Assembly (NCBI GenBank): GCA_014805025.1
Contig: JAAUYR010000064.1
Coordinates: 1-59,126 of the forward strand
DNA from: Clostridia bacterium
GTDB lineage: Bacteria; Bacillota; Clostridia; Christensenellales; Borkfalkiaceae
Direction of reading: 5' to 3'
Length of the DNA stretch: 59,126 bases
Of this stretch, positions 32,699 through 40,068 are shown in pieces; position 1 is the first letter of the stretch, and each line of letters begins with the position of its first letter. The position numbers and the translations under genes are program-made. The notes under the pieces were generated by a model. The model did no database searches and was not told where the DNA came from. It saw nothing but the letters and a program-made list of their open reading frames with translations.

Positions 32699-33772
32699 TT
32701 AATAATAAACTTCTTCAATGACCCCTCCGCCGAGACAGGCGGTTTCGTCGTAGAATACCGCGTATTGCCCTTCGGTAACCGCGCGTTGCGGCTCGTCGAA
32801 CTCGACTATCGCATAACCGTTTTCAAGGGTAAGTTTAACCTTTTGTTCGGGTTGGCGGTAACGGAATTTAGCCGTGCAAAATTGCGTTGGTTGCGGCATA
32901 TAGCCTATCCAATTGAGGTTTGTAACCTTGCAGGAGTGGGAATACAGCGGAGTTTCGTCGCCGTGGGAAACGTATAAAATATTGTTTTGCAAGTCCTTTT
33001 TAACTACGAACCATCTGCCTTCCTCGCCGTGCTTTCCGCCGAGTTCAAGCCCCTTGCGCTGTCCCAAGGTGTAGTACATAAGCCCGATATGCTCGCCTAC
33101 GGTTTCGCCGTCGAGAGTAACAATTTTGCCCGGTTGCGCGGGCAGATAGGTTTGCAAAAACTTGCGGAAGTTCCGCTCGCCTATAAAGCAGATGCCTGTG
33201 GAGTCCTTCTTGTTAGCGTTATAAAGCCCGTTCTCTTCGGCAAGCTTTCTCACCTCGGCTTTATCAAGGCCGGCAAGCGGAAACAAAACTCCGTCAAGCT
33301 GACTTTCCCGAACCTGGTTTAAAAAATAAGTCTGGTCTTTGCCGGTATCCTTGGCTTTTAAAAGGCGGTTTCTGCCGTTTAAGTGCTCAACGCCGCAGTA
33401 GTGCCCCGTTGCAACGAAGTCCGCGCCCATAGAAAGCGCGTAGTCGCGGAACGGCCCGAATTTTATTTCGCGGTTGCAGAGCACGTCGGGGTTGGGCGTT
33501 CTGCCTGCCGAGTATTCGTCAAGAAAGTGTTTGAATACGCGCTCGCGGTATTTTTCGGCAAAGTTTACCGAGTAGTAGGGGATATCGAGCTGCGCGCACA
33601 CTCGCCTAACGTCCGCGTAGTCGCCGTCAGCCGTGCACGCGCCGTCGGGGTCGTTTTCCTCCCAGTTCATCATAAAAAGCCCTATTACGTTGTAGCCCTG
33701 CCGCTTCAATAAAAGCGCCGCGACCGAAGAATCTACACCGCCGCTCATTCCTACGACAACCGTCTTTGACAT
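32699..33772 (-). CDS. mnmA: tRNA-uridine 2-sulfurtransferase MnmA
   Basis: Adds sulfur to C2 of the wobble uridine in tRNAs for Lys, Glu and Gln. The 357-residue enzyme has the PP-loop SGGVDSS at residues 10-16, the catalytic cysteine C99 in DVLCNREIKFG and the persulfide cysteine C195 in STGICFIG. Length is typical. The usual cysteine desulfurase partner is not beside it. It stands alone between a shared terminator and the DUF4250 promoter. Confidence 0.96.
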   Translation of the reverse strand: MSKTVVVGMSGGVDSSVAALLLKRQGYNVIGLFMMNWEENDPDGACTADGDYADVRRVCAQLDIPYYSVNFAEKYRERVFKHFLDEYSAGRTPNPDVLCNREIKFGPFRDYALSMGADFVATGHYCGVEHLNGRNRLLKAKDTGKDQTYFLNQVRESQLDGVLFPLAGLDKAEVRKLAEENGLYNANKKDSTGICFIGERNFRKFLQTYLPAQPGKIVTLDGETVGEHIGLMYYTLGQRKGLELGGKHGEEGRWFVVKKDLQNNILYVSHGDETPLYSHSCKVTNLNWIGYMPQPTQFCTAKFRYRQPEQKVKLTLENGYAIVEFDEPQRAVTEGQYAVFYDETACLGGGVIEEVYY

Positions 33773-33822
33773 ATCCGCTCCAAAAAGTTAGTTTAAAAAA
33801 TTATAACACAGCCGTTTAATAT

Positions 33823-33850
33823 TTGCAATTAATTTGTTTTATGGTATAAT
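33823..33850 (+). promoter_or_regulatory. Promoter for the DUF4250 gene (predicted leaderless)
   Basis: TTGCAA at 33823-33828, a 16-bp spacer and TATAAT at 33845-33850. The expected start of transcription is about 33857, the A of the ATG. Confidence 0.75.
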
Positions 33851-33856
33851 GTGCGT

Positions 33857-34039
33857 ATGGATTTGCTCGGCGACGCTTATATTTTGCTTTCGGTTGTGAA
33901 CACAAAGCTCAGGGACACGTTTTCCTCTTTGGAGGACTTGTGCTATGACGAGGGGATACCCTGCGAAGAGCTGACCGCAAAGTTTGCCGCAATAGGGTAC
34001 AAGTACGACCGCGCCGCCAACGCATTTAAGCCTGAATAA
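33857..34039 (+). CDS. DUF4250 domain protein
   Basis: A 60-residue protein whose pattern (ILLSVVNTKLRDTFSSLEDLCYDEGIPCEEL, ending IGYKYDRAANAF) matches the DUF4250 family, common in Firmicutes and of unknown function; it has an HTH-like helical layout. The ATG at 33857 is chosen since a TATAAT ends six bases before it; a GTG at 33851 would lie upstream of the predicted transcript start. There is no Shine-Dalgarno, so the mRNA is likely leaderless. The tRNA-Arg gene follows 3 bp later and may share the transcript. Confidence 0.75.
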   Translation: MDLLGDAYILLSVVNTKLRDTFSSLEDLCYDEGIPCEELTAKFAAIGYKYDRAANAFKPE

Positions 34040-34042
34040 TTT

Positions 34043-34118
34043 GCACTCGTAGTCTAACTGGATAAAACTTCGGCCTCCGACGCCGACGTTGTGAGTTCGA
34101 GCCTCGCCGGGTGCACCA
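34043..34118 (+). tRNA. tRNA-Arg (anticodon CCG)
   Basis: The acceptor stem pairs 34043-34049 with the seven bases before the final ACCA (one G-U). The anticodon stem (TCGGC/GCCGA) frames the loop CTCCGAC, giving anticodon CCG. The T arm is GTGAG-TTCGAGC-CTCGC. CCA is encoded. The D stem is short, about three pairs. It should read CGG codons. Confidence 0.95.
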
Positions 34119-34150
34119 TAATAAGACCCCACATATGTGGGGTCTTATTA
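34119..34150. terminator. Terminator palindrome after tRNA-Arg
   Basis: A perfect 32-bp palindrome (two 16-base arms) starts at the first base after CCA. The T tract is short, and the hairpin probably both ends the transcript and sets the tRNA precursor end. Confidence 0.8.
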
Positions 34151-34235
34151 TGGTTTAGCTTGCGAAAGGCGAGAACTCACGTTCGCGCGAGCGAAGCGAT
34201 GCCCTGCCGTAGGCTCCCACTTGTGGGAAACGGCA

Positions 34236-34255
34236 GAGCCTCGCCGGGTGCACCA
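34236..34255 (+). pseudogene. Duplicated 3' end of tRNA-Arg
   Basis: These 20 bases are identical to 34099-34118, the T-arm/acceptor/CCA end of the tRNA-Arg 118-137 bp upstream, and a similar terminator palindrome (34261-34286) follows. The 5' part of a tRNA is missing; upstream is instead a hairpin (34204-34210 with 34230-34236, and an inner stem at 34215-34228). It looks like the scar of an integration at the tRNA 3' end or a decayed tandem tRNA. Confidence 0.7.
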
Positions 34256-34256
34256 A

Positions 34257-34286
34257 TTAAAAAGCCCCACATATATGTGGGGCTTT
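34257..34286 (-). terminator. Terminator of the bile salt hydrolase gene
   Basis: A perfect 26-bp palindrome at 34261-34286, followed on the minus strand by five T. It is four bases from the hydrolase stop codon and resembles the terminator of the tRNA. Confidence 0.8.
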
Positions 34287-34290
34287 CGGC

Positions 34291-35265
34291 TTATTTGTTG
34301 ACGTAATTTATTTTTTCGCGCCTGTCGAGGGGGTATCTGGCGAGCTTGTCGCCGTCGAGGTTTTCGCCGTGCATATCAACGGCGGTGATGGCGTGGTTTT
34401 CGTAGGTTGTGTAATAGTACAGCCCCTTATCCGCGTTACAGCAGGACGTGTAAATGGTAATTTCGTATTCGCTTTCGCCGACGATGCAACAGCCGCGCTG
34501 TTGCTCTACTGAGCCGAGGATATGGAAAAACTGGTTTACGCTTTGCTCTTCGGAGTCCCCCGATACCGAGTTTAATTTTGTAAAGGCAACCCTTACGAAC
34601 CGCGACTGCGAGGACAAGTCGCCCGGCAGTCCCAAAGCGCCCATGCCGCGGCTGTAAGCCTTTAATTGAAGCTTGTCCGAAAACATGTTCTCGGGCTGGC
34701 GCGGCGATAAGCCCATATAGTTGTTCAGGTTAAACATCTGCTCGTCGAAGGGAGGGTTGTTCGTAAGCACGCCCGCCGGATTGTCGTAAATTTTCAGGCC
34801 TTCCTTGACGGCTTCGACGGTTATTGCTTTGGTTTTATCGGCGATTATCCAGTGCAGCTGGGCTACGGGCAATTTGTCGCTGTACGGCACGTTGGTTAAA
34901 TTTATATTTTCAAGCAGCTTTAAAGCCTCGTCAACGGTCGCGCACTTGCCGAGAATATACGGAATAAACTCGAACTGCGCCACGTTGGTTTTGTCGGGTT
35001 TAACGTCGTTATAGAAGGCGTTGCCGACGAAGTTAAGCCCGGCCATACAAAGCCCCTTTTCGTTTACCGCGTCGTAGTACAGCGGAATATCCTGCACGAA
35101 CGCCATGCCTATCATTGCGTAGTGGTTCGTCAATTTTTCGGCATTGCGCGTAATTATCGGGTAATTGCGCGGAGTTACCGTAACTTCTTCAAAATAGGAA
35201 AACTCGTAGTCGAGCGTGCGCCCGAAGTAAAAATCTTTCGTTTTATAGGTTGTCGCAGTACACAT
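34291..35265 (-). CDS. Bile salt hydrolase / choloylglycine hydrolase family protein
   Basis: An N-terminal nucleophile hydrolase that typically removes glycine or taurine from conjugated bile acids. The 324-residue protein starts MCTATTYKTKDFYFGRTLDYE: C2 is the nucleophile after Met removal, R16 and D19 match active-site residues, N82 lies in the LNFVGNAFY segment, N170 is in GVLTNNPP and R222 in SSQSRFVRVAF. Penicillin V acylases share this family, but the overall sequence fits the gut BSH group. There is no signal peptide, so it is cytoplasmic. It is divergent from the LacI regulator gene, and the regulator's operator overlaps the BSH -35 element. Confidence 0.88.
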   Translation of the reverse strand: MCTATTYKTKDFYFGRTLDYEFSYFEEVTVTPRNYPIITRNAEKLTNHYAMIGMAFVQDIPLYYDAVNEKGLCMAGLNFVGNAFYNDVKPDKTNVAQFEFIPYILGKCATVDEALKLLENINLTNVPYSDKLPVAQLHWIIADKTKAITVEAVKEGLKIYDNPAGVLTNNPPFDEQMFNLNNYMGLSPRQPENMFSDKLQLKAYSRGMGALGLPGDLSSQSRFVRVAFTKLNSVSGDSEEQSVNQFFHILGSVEQQRGCCIVGESEYEITIYTSCCNADKGLYYYTTYENHAITAVDMHGENLDGDKLARYPLDRREKINYVNK

Positions 35266-35291
35266 ATTATGACCTCACAGTTATTATTTGA

Positions 35292-35320
35292 ATTATAAAC
35301 AAAAAGAATGTAAGTGTCAA
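35292..35320 (-). promoter_or_regulatory. Perfect promoter for the bile salt hydrolase gene
   Basis: On the minus strand TTGACA (35315-35320) and TATAAT (35292-35297) are 17 bp apart. The -35 element overlaps the operator by two bases. Confidence 0.85.
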
Positions 35321-35344
35321 TTTCAGAAACCGATTTCTGAAATT
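35319..35344. promoter_or_regulatory. LacI-type operator between bile salt hydrolase and the LacI regulator
   Basis: A 26-bp palindrome with one mismatched pair, around a central CCGA (cagAAACCGATTTctg core). It sits between the -35 elements of two divergent promoters, two bases before the regulator's own -35. The same core recurs at 38019-38042 and 38202-38215. Confidence 0.85.
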
Positions 35345-35346
35345 AC

Positions 35347-35375
35347 TTGACAAAAAGGCTGTTATTTGTTATCAT
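35347..35375 (+). promoter_or_regulatory. Promoter for the LacI regulator (predicted leaderless)
   Basis: TTGACA at 35347-35352, a 17-bp spacer and TATCAT at 35370-35375. The expected transcript start is within a base or two of the ATG at 35383. Confidence 0.75.
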
Positions 35376-35382
35376 AATATTG

Positions 35383-36378
35383 ATGATAACGATATACGAC
35401 ATTTCCGAAAAAAGCGGGTTTGCTCCGGGCACGGTTTCGAAGGCGTTGAACAATTATTACGGAGTAAATGCGGAAACCCGAAGAAAAATACTTGAAATTG
35501 CAAGGAAAATGGGTTACACGCCCAACGCGAATGCGCGCGCGCTTAAAGCCAAGCACTCGCATAACCTGGGCGTTCTTTTTTATTTGCGCGACAGTCTGGA
35601 TTTGTGCCAGCATTTCCTGATAGAGATACTTAACGAGTTCAAGAGGATAGCGGAGGACCGCGGTTACGATATAACGCTTATTTCAAAGGGCAAGGACCTC
35701 GGCGCGCAGGCGTTCGTAAAGCACTGTCATATACGACAGCTTGACGGCGTGCTTATATTCGGAGATTACGGTTCGGACCTCGTTCACGAGCTTATGTGCA
35801 GCGATATTCCCTGCGTAGGGTTCGATTATTTGGGCAACCTTATGTCCGGAGTCATGTGCGACAACTATCAAAAGACCAAGCAGCTTGTAACGCAGCTTAT
35901 CGAGATGGGGCACGAGAACATTCTGTTTTTTACCGGAGAGGATAACTTCGTTACCAAGGAGCGCAAGCGCGGCTTTGCCGACGCGTTCCGCGAGAAGGGC
36001 AAGGAGAGGCTGCCGTGCGTGCGCGCGTGCTATTCCGACCCCGACCTGTGCTACGAGCTTACCAAAAAGTATTACCCCGAGCTTAAACCTACTGCAATAC
36101 TTTATCCCGACGATTTTGCGGCGGTGGGCGGCATAAACGCTCTGCACCAAATGAAATTGTCCATACCGCAGGACGTATCGGTTGCATCTTTCGACGGCAG
36201 TATATTTTCGCAGCTGACAAGTCCGCCGCTGACCTGCGTTTGTCAGGACGTTAAAAAGATAGGCGAAGCGCTTGCCGAAAAGCTTTTAAGGATAATTGAA
36301 GAGGGCGACGACAAAAAAGAACTTATAACGGTTGAGGCCGAGGTTAAATTTACCGACAGCTGCCGTTCGATAATCTAA
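35383..36378 (+). CDS. LacI-family transcriptional regulator of the beta-glucan locus
   Basis: A 331-residue LacI/PurR-type regulator: the N-terminal HTH (TIYDISEKSGFAPGTVSKALNNYYGVNAETRRKI, residues 3-36) and hinge helix (ARALKA), then a periplasmic-binding-like ligand domain. It probably binds an oligosaccharide from beta-1,3-glucan breakdown and releases operators with the AGAAACCGATTTC core. The ATG at 35383 is chosen because it starts the HTH normally; earlier in-frame starts add a hydrophobic, promoter-overlapping stretch. No Shine-Dalgarno is present, and the promoter suggests a leaderless mRNA. A strong terminator follows. Confidence 0.88.
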   Translation: MITIYDISEKSGFAPGTVSKALNNYYGVNAETRRKILEIARKMGYTPNANARALKAKHSHNLGVLFYLRDSLDLCQHFLIEILNEFKRIAEDRGYDITLISKGKDLGAQAFVKHCHIRQLDGVLIFGDYGSDLVHELMCSDIPCVGFDYLGNLMSGVMCDNYQKTKQLVTQLIEMGHENILFFTGEDNFVTKERKRGFADAFREKGKERLPCVRACYSDPDLCYELTKKYYPELKPTAILYPDDFAAVGGINALHQMKLSIPQDVSVASFDGSIFSQLTSPPLTCVCQDVKKIGEALAEKLLRIIEEGDDKKELITVEAEVKFTDSCRSII

Positions 36379-36381
36379 ATA

Positions 36382-36420
36382 AAAGCACCGCTAAAAGCAG
36401 AACTTTTAGCGGTGCTTTCT
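36382..36420. terminator. Terminator between the LacI gene and the convergent GH16 gene
   Basis: A 16-bp perfect stem (36382-36397 with 36403-36418) with a 5-nt loop, A-rich before and T-rich after. It lies 30 bp from the GH16 stop, so it may serve both genes. Confidence 0.85.
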
Positions 36421-36449
36421 TATAAATATGGAGAAAAATGAATGAACGA

Positions 36450-38006
36450 TTAATTACCGAGGTAGGTTATAACCAAATCGTCGAAGTAGCAGGTGCCCTG
36501 CAACGTTTTGTTTATTAAGCGGTACTGAATACTCAGAGCGTCCTCGTCCGTGACGGTAAATTCAATGCTGAAATCTTTCCAATCGTTGGAAGAGCCGAGG
36601 GTGAAATCGTTTCTGCCGCTTATGTACGAGCTGGTGGAGTAGCCGAGAACGTTCAGATAGCGGAACACAGCCTCTGCGCCGTCGGTGGTGCGGAACTTGC
36701 CGGTAAGCTTATATTTAAAGCCGTAGGACGCGCCGCGCAGCCACTGTCCGAAGACGCCGCCGTTTGTGACTGCCGCGCAGGAGTTGTCTGCATTGAGGGG
36801 GTCTTTTACTATTCCGGCGCTGCTGCCCGCAACGTACGAGTTGCTTTCGGTATCGTAAATGGTCATATCTTTCCAGGGCGTGCCGAGCGAATAGTTAGTG
36901 TCGGGTTTTACGTAAGTTTCGTCAGCTCTCTCGAAATCGCCGTTGGAGCATTTGTTTATTACGGGGAGGGAGGTAAGCGTTTTGGGCTTGTATCCGTCCG
37001 CATAGTTACGGTTCTGCACGGGGCGCTGTTCCCAGCCTTCCATCTGGAAGGGTATGTAGCGCCACCAGGAAATTTCCGCGTAGTCGTAATCGAACATACG
37101 GCTGTCTGCGGAAACGCCGCCTTCGTCGTTGTTGACAAGACCGCCGCCGGCCCAGGAAGGGCACCACAGTCCGAGGTTGAGCGTTGCGTTGGTCGTAGGA
37201 ACGTTAACGTCTATCGTAAGTACTTTAACGCCGTCGATGAAATAATCAACGTAAGGAACGGCTACGTCCGTTACCCAGTCGAAGGAATAGATGTGCCAGT
37301 TTCCGTCGTTTACGAAGTAATCGACGTCGGTCGGCGTGTTGGTGTTATTGCTGGGCGAAGTCCAGGTCGTAAAAAAGACCTTGGAAAAGTCGGGTTCAAG
37401 CCCGATTTCTATATCGATTTCGTTCTGTTGCGTGCTTCCGTCGTTCAGAGTGAACCAGGAGTATACCCACATAGAGGTAAGAGCGCCTACGCGCGGACAC
37501 GCTTTCATTTTAACGTCGTAACGGCCGGGGCCGAGCGCTTCGATAGTGGAAATGCACGCGCCCGAATTCACGCCGTAGCCCTGCGACGCGGTAAATAAGT
37601 TTTTGCCGTCGCCGTATTCGGCTTTTTCTTCCTCGGTGTACAGAGGGTCGTTATCCATATTATAATAAGAGCCGTTTGCGCGCAGAAGAAGGTGCGTTTC
37701 GGGGTTGTTTTCGTCGTCTACGAGAAACAGGTTCTGCGGACGCACGCCGTTCTGGTCGGTGCTCCACTGGTCCCACACGGAGTCGGATATAACCCAACGG
37801 TCCAAATTTACGCCTTCGGTAAAGTCGTCGTACAGCATTTCGTCGTAGTTTAAGCTGTGGCGGCTCTCTACCGATTTATAATAATCTCCGCCAAAGCCGA
37901 ACATCTGGTCTGCCAGTTTATTGCCACCGCAACCTGCCGCAACCGGCAACGAAAGGGTGAGGAGTATTCCGGCAGTAATAGCGCTTGCCGCTTTTTTGAA
38001 TTTCAT
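36450..38006 (-). CDS. GH16-family beta-glucanase lipoprotein (laminarinase type)
   Basis: A surface-anchored endo-beta-glucanase, most likely cutting beta-1,3-glucan. The 518-residue protein has a lipoprotein signal with lipobox ending at C26. The GH16 catalytic domain spans about 55-335, with the catalytic motif ExDxE at residues 196-200 (E196 nucleophile, E200 acid/base). A C-terminal module of about 150 residues begins near NKCSNGDFERADE and looks like a CBM4/9-type carbohydrate-binding sandwich. Its promoter faces the transporter operon and has the shared operator at the transcript start. Activity on mixed-linkage beta-glucan, agar or carrageenan cannot be excluded by motif alone, but the GH81 partner favours laminarin-like substrates. 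Confidence 0.88.
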   Translation of the reverse strand: MKFKKAASAITAGILLTLSLPVAAGCGGNKLADQMFGFGGDYYKSVESRHSLNYDEMLYDDFTEGVNLDRWVISDSVWDQWSTDQNGVRPQNLFLVDDENNPETHLLLRANGSYYNMDNDPLYTEEEKAEYGDGKNLFTASQGYGVNSGACISTIEALGPGRYDVKMKACPRVGALTSMWVYSWFTLNDGSTQQNEIDIEIGLEPDFSKVFFTTWTSPSNNTNTPTDVDYFVNDGNWHIYSFDWVTDVAVPYVDYFIDGVKVLTIDVNVPTTNATLNLGLWCPSWAGGGLVNNDEGGVSADSRMFDYDYAEISWWRYIPFQMEGWEQRPVQNRNYADGYKPKTLTSLPVINKCSNGDFERADETYVKPDTNYSLGTPWKDMTIYDTESNSYVAGSSAGIVKDPLNADNSCAAVTNGGVFGQWLRGASYGFKYKLTGKFRTTDGAEAVFRYLNVLGYSTSSYISGRNDFTLGSSNDWKDFSIEFTVTDEDALSIQYRLINKTLQGTCYFDDLVITYLGN

Positions 38007-38018
38007 ATTTTCCTCCTG

Positions 38019-38042
38019 ATTTTAGAAATCGGTTTCTAAAAT
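38019..38042. promoter_or_regulatory. LacI-type operator at the GH16 transcript start
   Basis: A 24-bp palindrome, ttagAAATCGGTTTctaa core, with one G-T pair. It lies between the predicted transcript start and the AGGAGG ribosome site of the GH16 gene, so binding would block transcription. Confidence 0.85.
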
Positions 38043-38049
38043 TAAGTTT

Positions 38050-38078
38050 ATTGTATCATTTAAAAAATGGTTTGTCAA
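38050..38078 (-). promoter_or_regulatory. Promoter for the GH16 gene
   Basis: On the minus strand TTGACA (38073-38078) and TACAAT (38050-38055) are 17 bp apart. Confidence 0.8.
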
Positions 38079-38131
38079 CGCTTTGTAGAAAAATTATGTT
38101 AGAACTTAAAAAAAATAATTAAAATTTTGTG

Positions 38132-38160
38132 TTGACAACACATAATCTGTGTGATATAAT
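38132..38160 (+). promoter_or_regulatory. Perfect promoter of the glucan utilisation operon
   Basis: TTGACA at 38132-38137, a 17-bp spacer and TATAAT at 38155-38160, about 140 bp before the solute-binding protein start. This implies a long 5' leader. Confidence 0.9.
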
Positions 38161-38201
38161 CATTTCGTAATAGGGGTATTGCCTTTTGCAGTACAAGTTT
38201 A

Positions 38202-38215
38202 AGAAACCGATTTCC
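38202..38215. promoter_or_regulatory. Third LacI-type operator, in the leader of the operon
   Basis: AGAAACCGATTTCC matches the core of the operator at 35326-35339 in 13 of 14 bases. It lies about 40 bp downstream of the predicted transcript start, suited to a roadblock. Confidence 0.75.
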
Positions 38216-38231
38216 ATAAAAATTTCGGTTG

Positions 38232-38271
38232 CAATGGGCCGGCCCATTGTTGCGTTATTGCATAACGCAAC
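38232..38271 (+). promoter_or_regulatory. Two hairpins in the 5' leader of the operon
   Basis: 38232-38249 is a perfect 18-bp palindrome and 38249-38258 pairs with 38262-38271 (10 bp, 3-nt loop). They follow the operator and end 23 bp before the ribosome site. There is no T tract, so they are not a plain terminator. Confidence 0.6.
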
Positions 38272-38303
38272 GCATAACATTAAATAGTATCATGGAGGAA
38301 ACG

Positions 38304-40058
38304 ATGATGAAGAAAAAATTGACGGCAATTGCTCTTGCAGCGACTATGTGCGTTGCCGGCGTCAGCCTTGCGGGCTGCGGCGCCAAAAAGGGCGAGGGCG
38401 AGCTGTGGATTACCTATTATAACGGTGGTTACGGCTCGGACTGGGTTGAACAGCTTGGAGCTAAGTTCTCGGAAAAAACGGGCATACCCGTAAGAACGGA
38501 CGCCGATACGCAGCTTATCGACTCGGTTGCCAACATGATGGAAAACGGCACTAACTACGACCTTATATTCTGTCACGACGTGGCTTGGGAGGACTTTGTT
38601 GCTCCCGGATATATTTACAACCTTGACGCGCTCTATGCAACTCAGGTAGAATACAAGGGTGAAACGGTTACGTACGCAGACCGCATCTGGGACGAGGACG
38701 TTCTTGCAAGCGCAAGCTACAACGGCCACTATTACAAAGTGCCCTGGACGATAGGTACTGCCGGTATCGCATACAGCCTTACCATTATGGACCGTATCGA
38801 CGCATGGCTTGCAACCGCGAAAGGTCAGGAGTACCTCAATAAGCGCGAAGGACATCTGACGACCAAAGAGGCAAACACGGCTCGCAGATGGAAGCGCCAG
38901 GCTCCCAAGGATTATTACGAGCTCATTCAGTACTGCTACGATATCGAGAACGCTAAGCTCGAAGTAAACGAGGACGCACCCAAGGACGAAAAGGTCAAGG
39001 CGTTCTGCTGGTCGGGCGGCGCGGAAGAATGGCAGTGGGACTACGTCGTATTCGACTGGTGGGGACAGCTTGCCGGACCCGAAACGATGAACACTTTCAA
39101 GAACTTCGCAAACGTTAAAGAAGATTTCACTCTGGATATCGCAAATCAGAAAAACCCCAACAGCGACGTTTACAACCCCTCGCTCATGGCTAAGGACAAC
39201 AACAATATAGGTTGGGGCGAGTTCCAGCAGGCTTACAAGCTTTGGTATAATATGGTAGTAGCGGACGGCACTACCGAGCTTAAAAAATGGTCAACCAACG
39301 ATACCGCCGGCCTCAGCAAGTTCGACAACGAGAACGCGTTCGCTTCTTACAGAGCGGCAATGACCCCCGCGGCGTGCTGGGTAGAGTACGAAACCTCGTA
39401 CTATCTCAACAAAACGCATAACGAAATTTCGCTTATGCCTACGCCGACAATCTCCAACGTTAAGTTCGACGCGAGCGGCAAGTTGCTGTTCCCCTGCGAC
39501 GCGGCTTACGACAGCGCAACCGCTGCTCTCGACGCAATTCACGCAGACCCGAACGCAACCGAAAAGGTAATAGAAGTAAACGGCACCAAATACAACCGCG
39601 TATCCTTCACCAGCTCGTTCGGCGACAGCGCAATGATACCCGCAAAATCCACGGGCAGAGACCTTGCAGTGCAGTTCCTTCTGTTCATGCAGGAAGAGGA
39701 AAACGCAAAGCTCTTCACCAAGCTTGCGCACGGCACTATTCTTCCCTATAAATACGATTACGCTTCTTCGTTCATAGACGAAAACGGCATTGACCAGGCA
39801 AGCGCTTGGCAGAAATCGATATTCGAAATCGACCAGAACAGCACCAAGTTCAACAACTATACGCAGCATCCCATGATGCGCAGCACTCAGCTTAAAGGCT
39901 CGGCGCGTATGACTTCGGTTTGGCCCAACAACAAATACTACTATCTTAATGCGTGGAAAGAACCCACCAACACCGCTTATCAGCCTACCACGTTGATTCC
40001 CAACATTTATCAGAACGACGTACTTAAACTTTGGGAAACTTACAAGAAACTTCTTTAA
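38304..40058 (+). CDS. Extracellular sugar-binding lipoprotein of an ABC importer
   Basis: A 584-residue family 1-type extracellular solute-binding protein that should deliver glucan oligosaccharides to the adjacent permeases. The signal peptide ends in the lipobox SLAGC (C25). The mature part starts GELWITYYNGGYGSDWVEQLGAKFSEKTGI, the usual fold of sugar-binding proteins, and at over 550 residues is larger than MalE-type proteins, as seen with long oligosaccharide ligands. The start is the ATG at 38304 after GGAGG at 38294-38298; the ATG at 38307 fits almost equally well. It is the first gene of the operon. Confidence 0.9.
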   Translation: MMKKKLTAIALAATMCVAGVSLAGCGAKKGEGELWITYYNGGYGSDWVEQLGAKFSEKTGIPVRTDADTQLIDSVANMMENGTNYDLIFCHDVAWEDFVAPGYIYNLDALYATQVEYKGETVTYADRIWDEDVLASASYNGHYYKVPWTIGTAGIAYSLTIMDRIDAWLATAKGQEYLNKREGHLTTKEANTARRWKRQAPKDYYELIQYCYDIENAKLEVNEDAPKDEKVKAFCWSGGAEEWQWDYVVFDWWGQLAGPETMNTFKNFANVKEDFTLDIANQKNPNSDVYNPSLMAKDNNNIGWGEFQQAYKLWYNMVVADGTTELKKWSTNDTAGLSKFDNENAFASYRAAMTPAACWVEYETSYYLNKTHNEISLMPTPTISNVKFDASGKLLFPCDAAYDSATAALDAIHADPNATEKVIEVNGTKYNRVSFTSSFGDSAMIPAKSTGRDLAVQFLLFMQEEENAKLFTKLAHGTILPYKYDYASSFIDENGIDQASAWQKSIFEIDQNSTKFNNYTQHPMMRSTQLKGSARMTSVWPNNKYYYLNAWKEPTNTAYQPTTLIPNIYQNDVLKLWETYKKLL

Positions 40059-40068
40059 GGAGAGCATT

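Noticed and set aside
34119-34290. A second complete tRNA gene
   Set aside because: Only the last 20 bases match; no acceptor 5' strand, D arm or anticodon arm is present.
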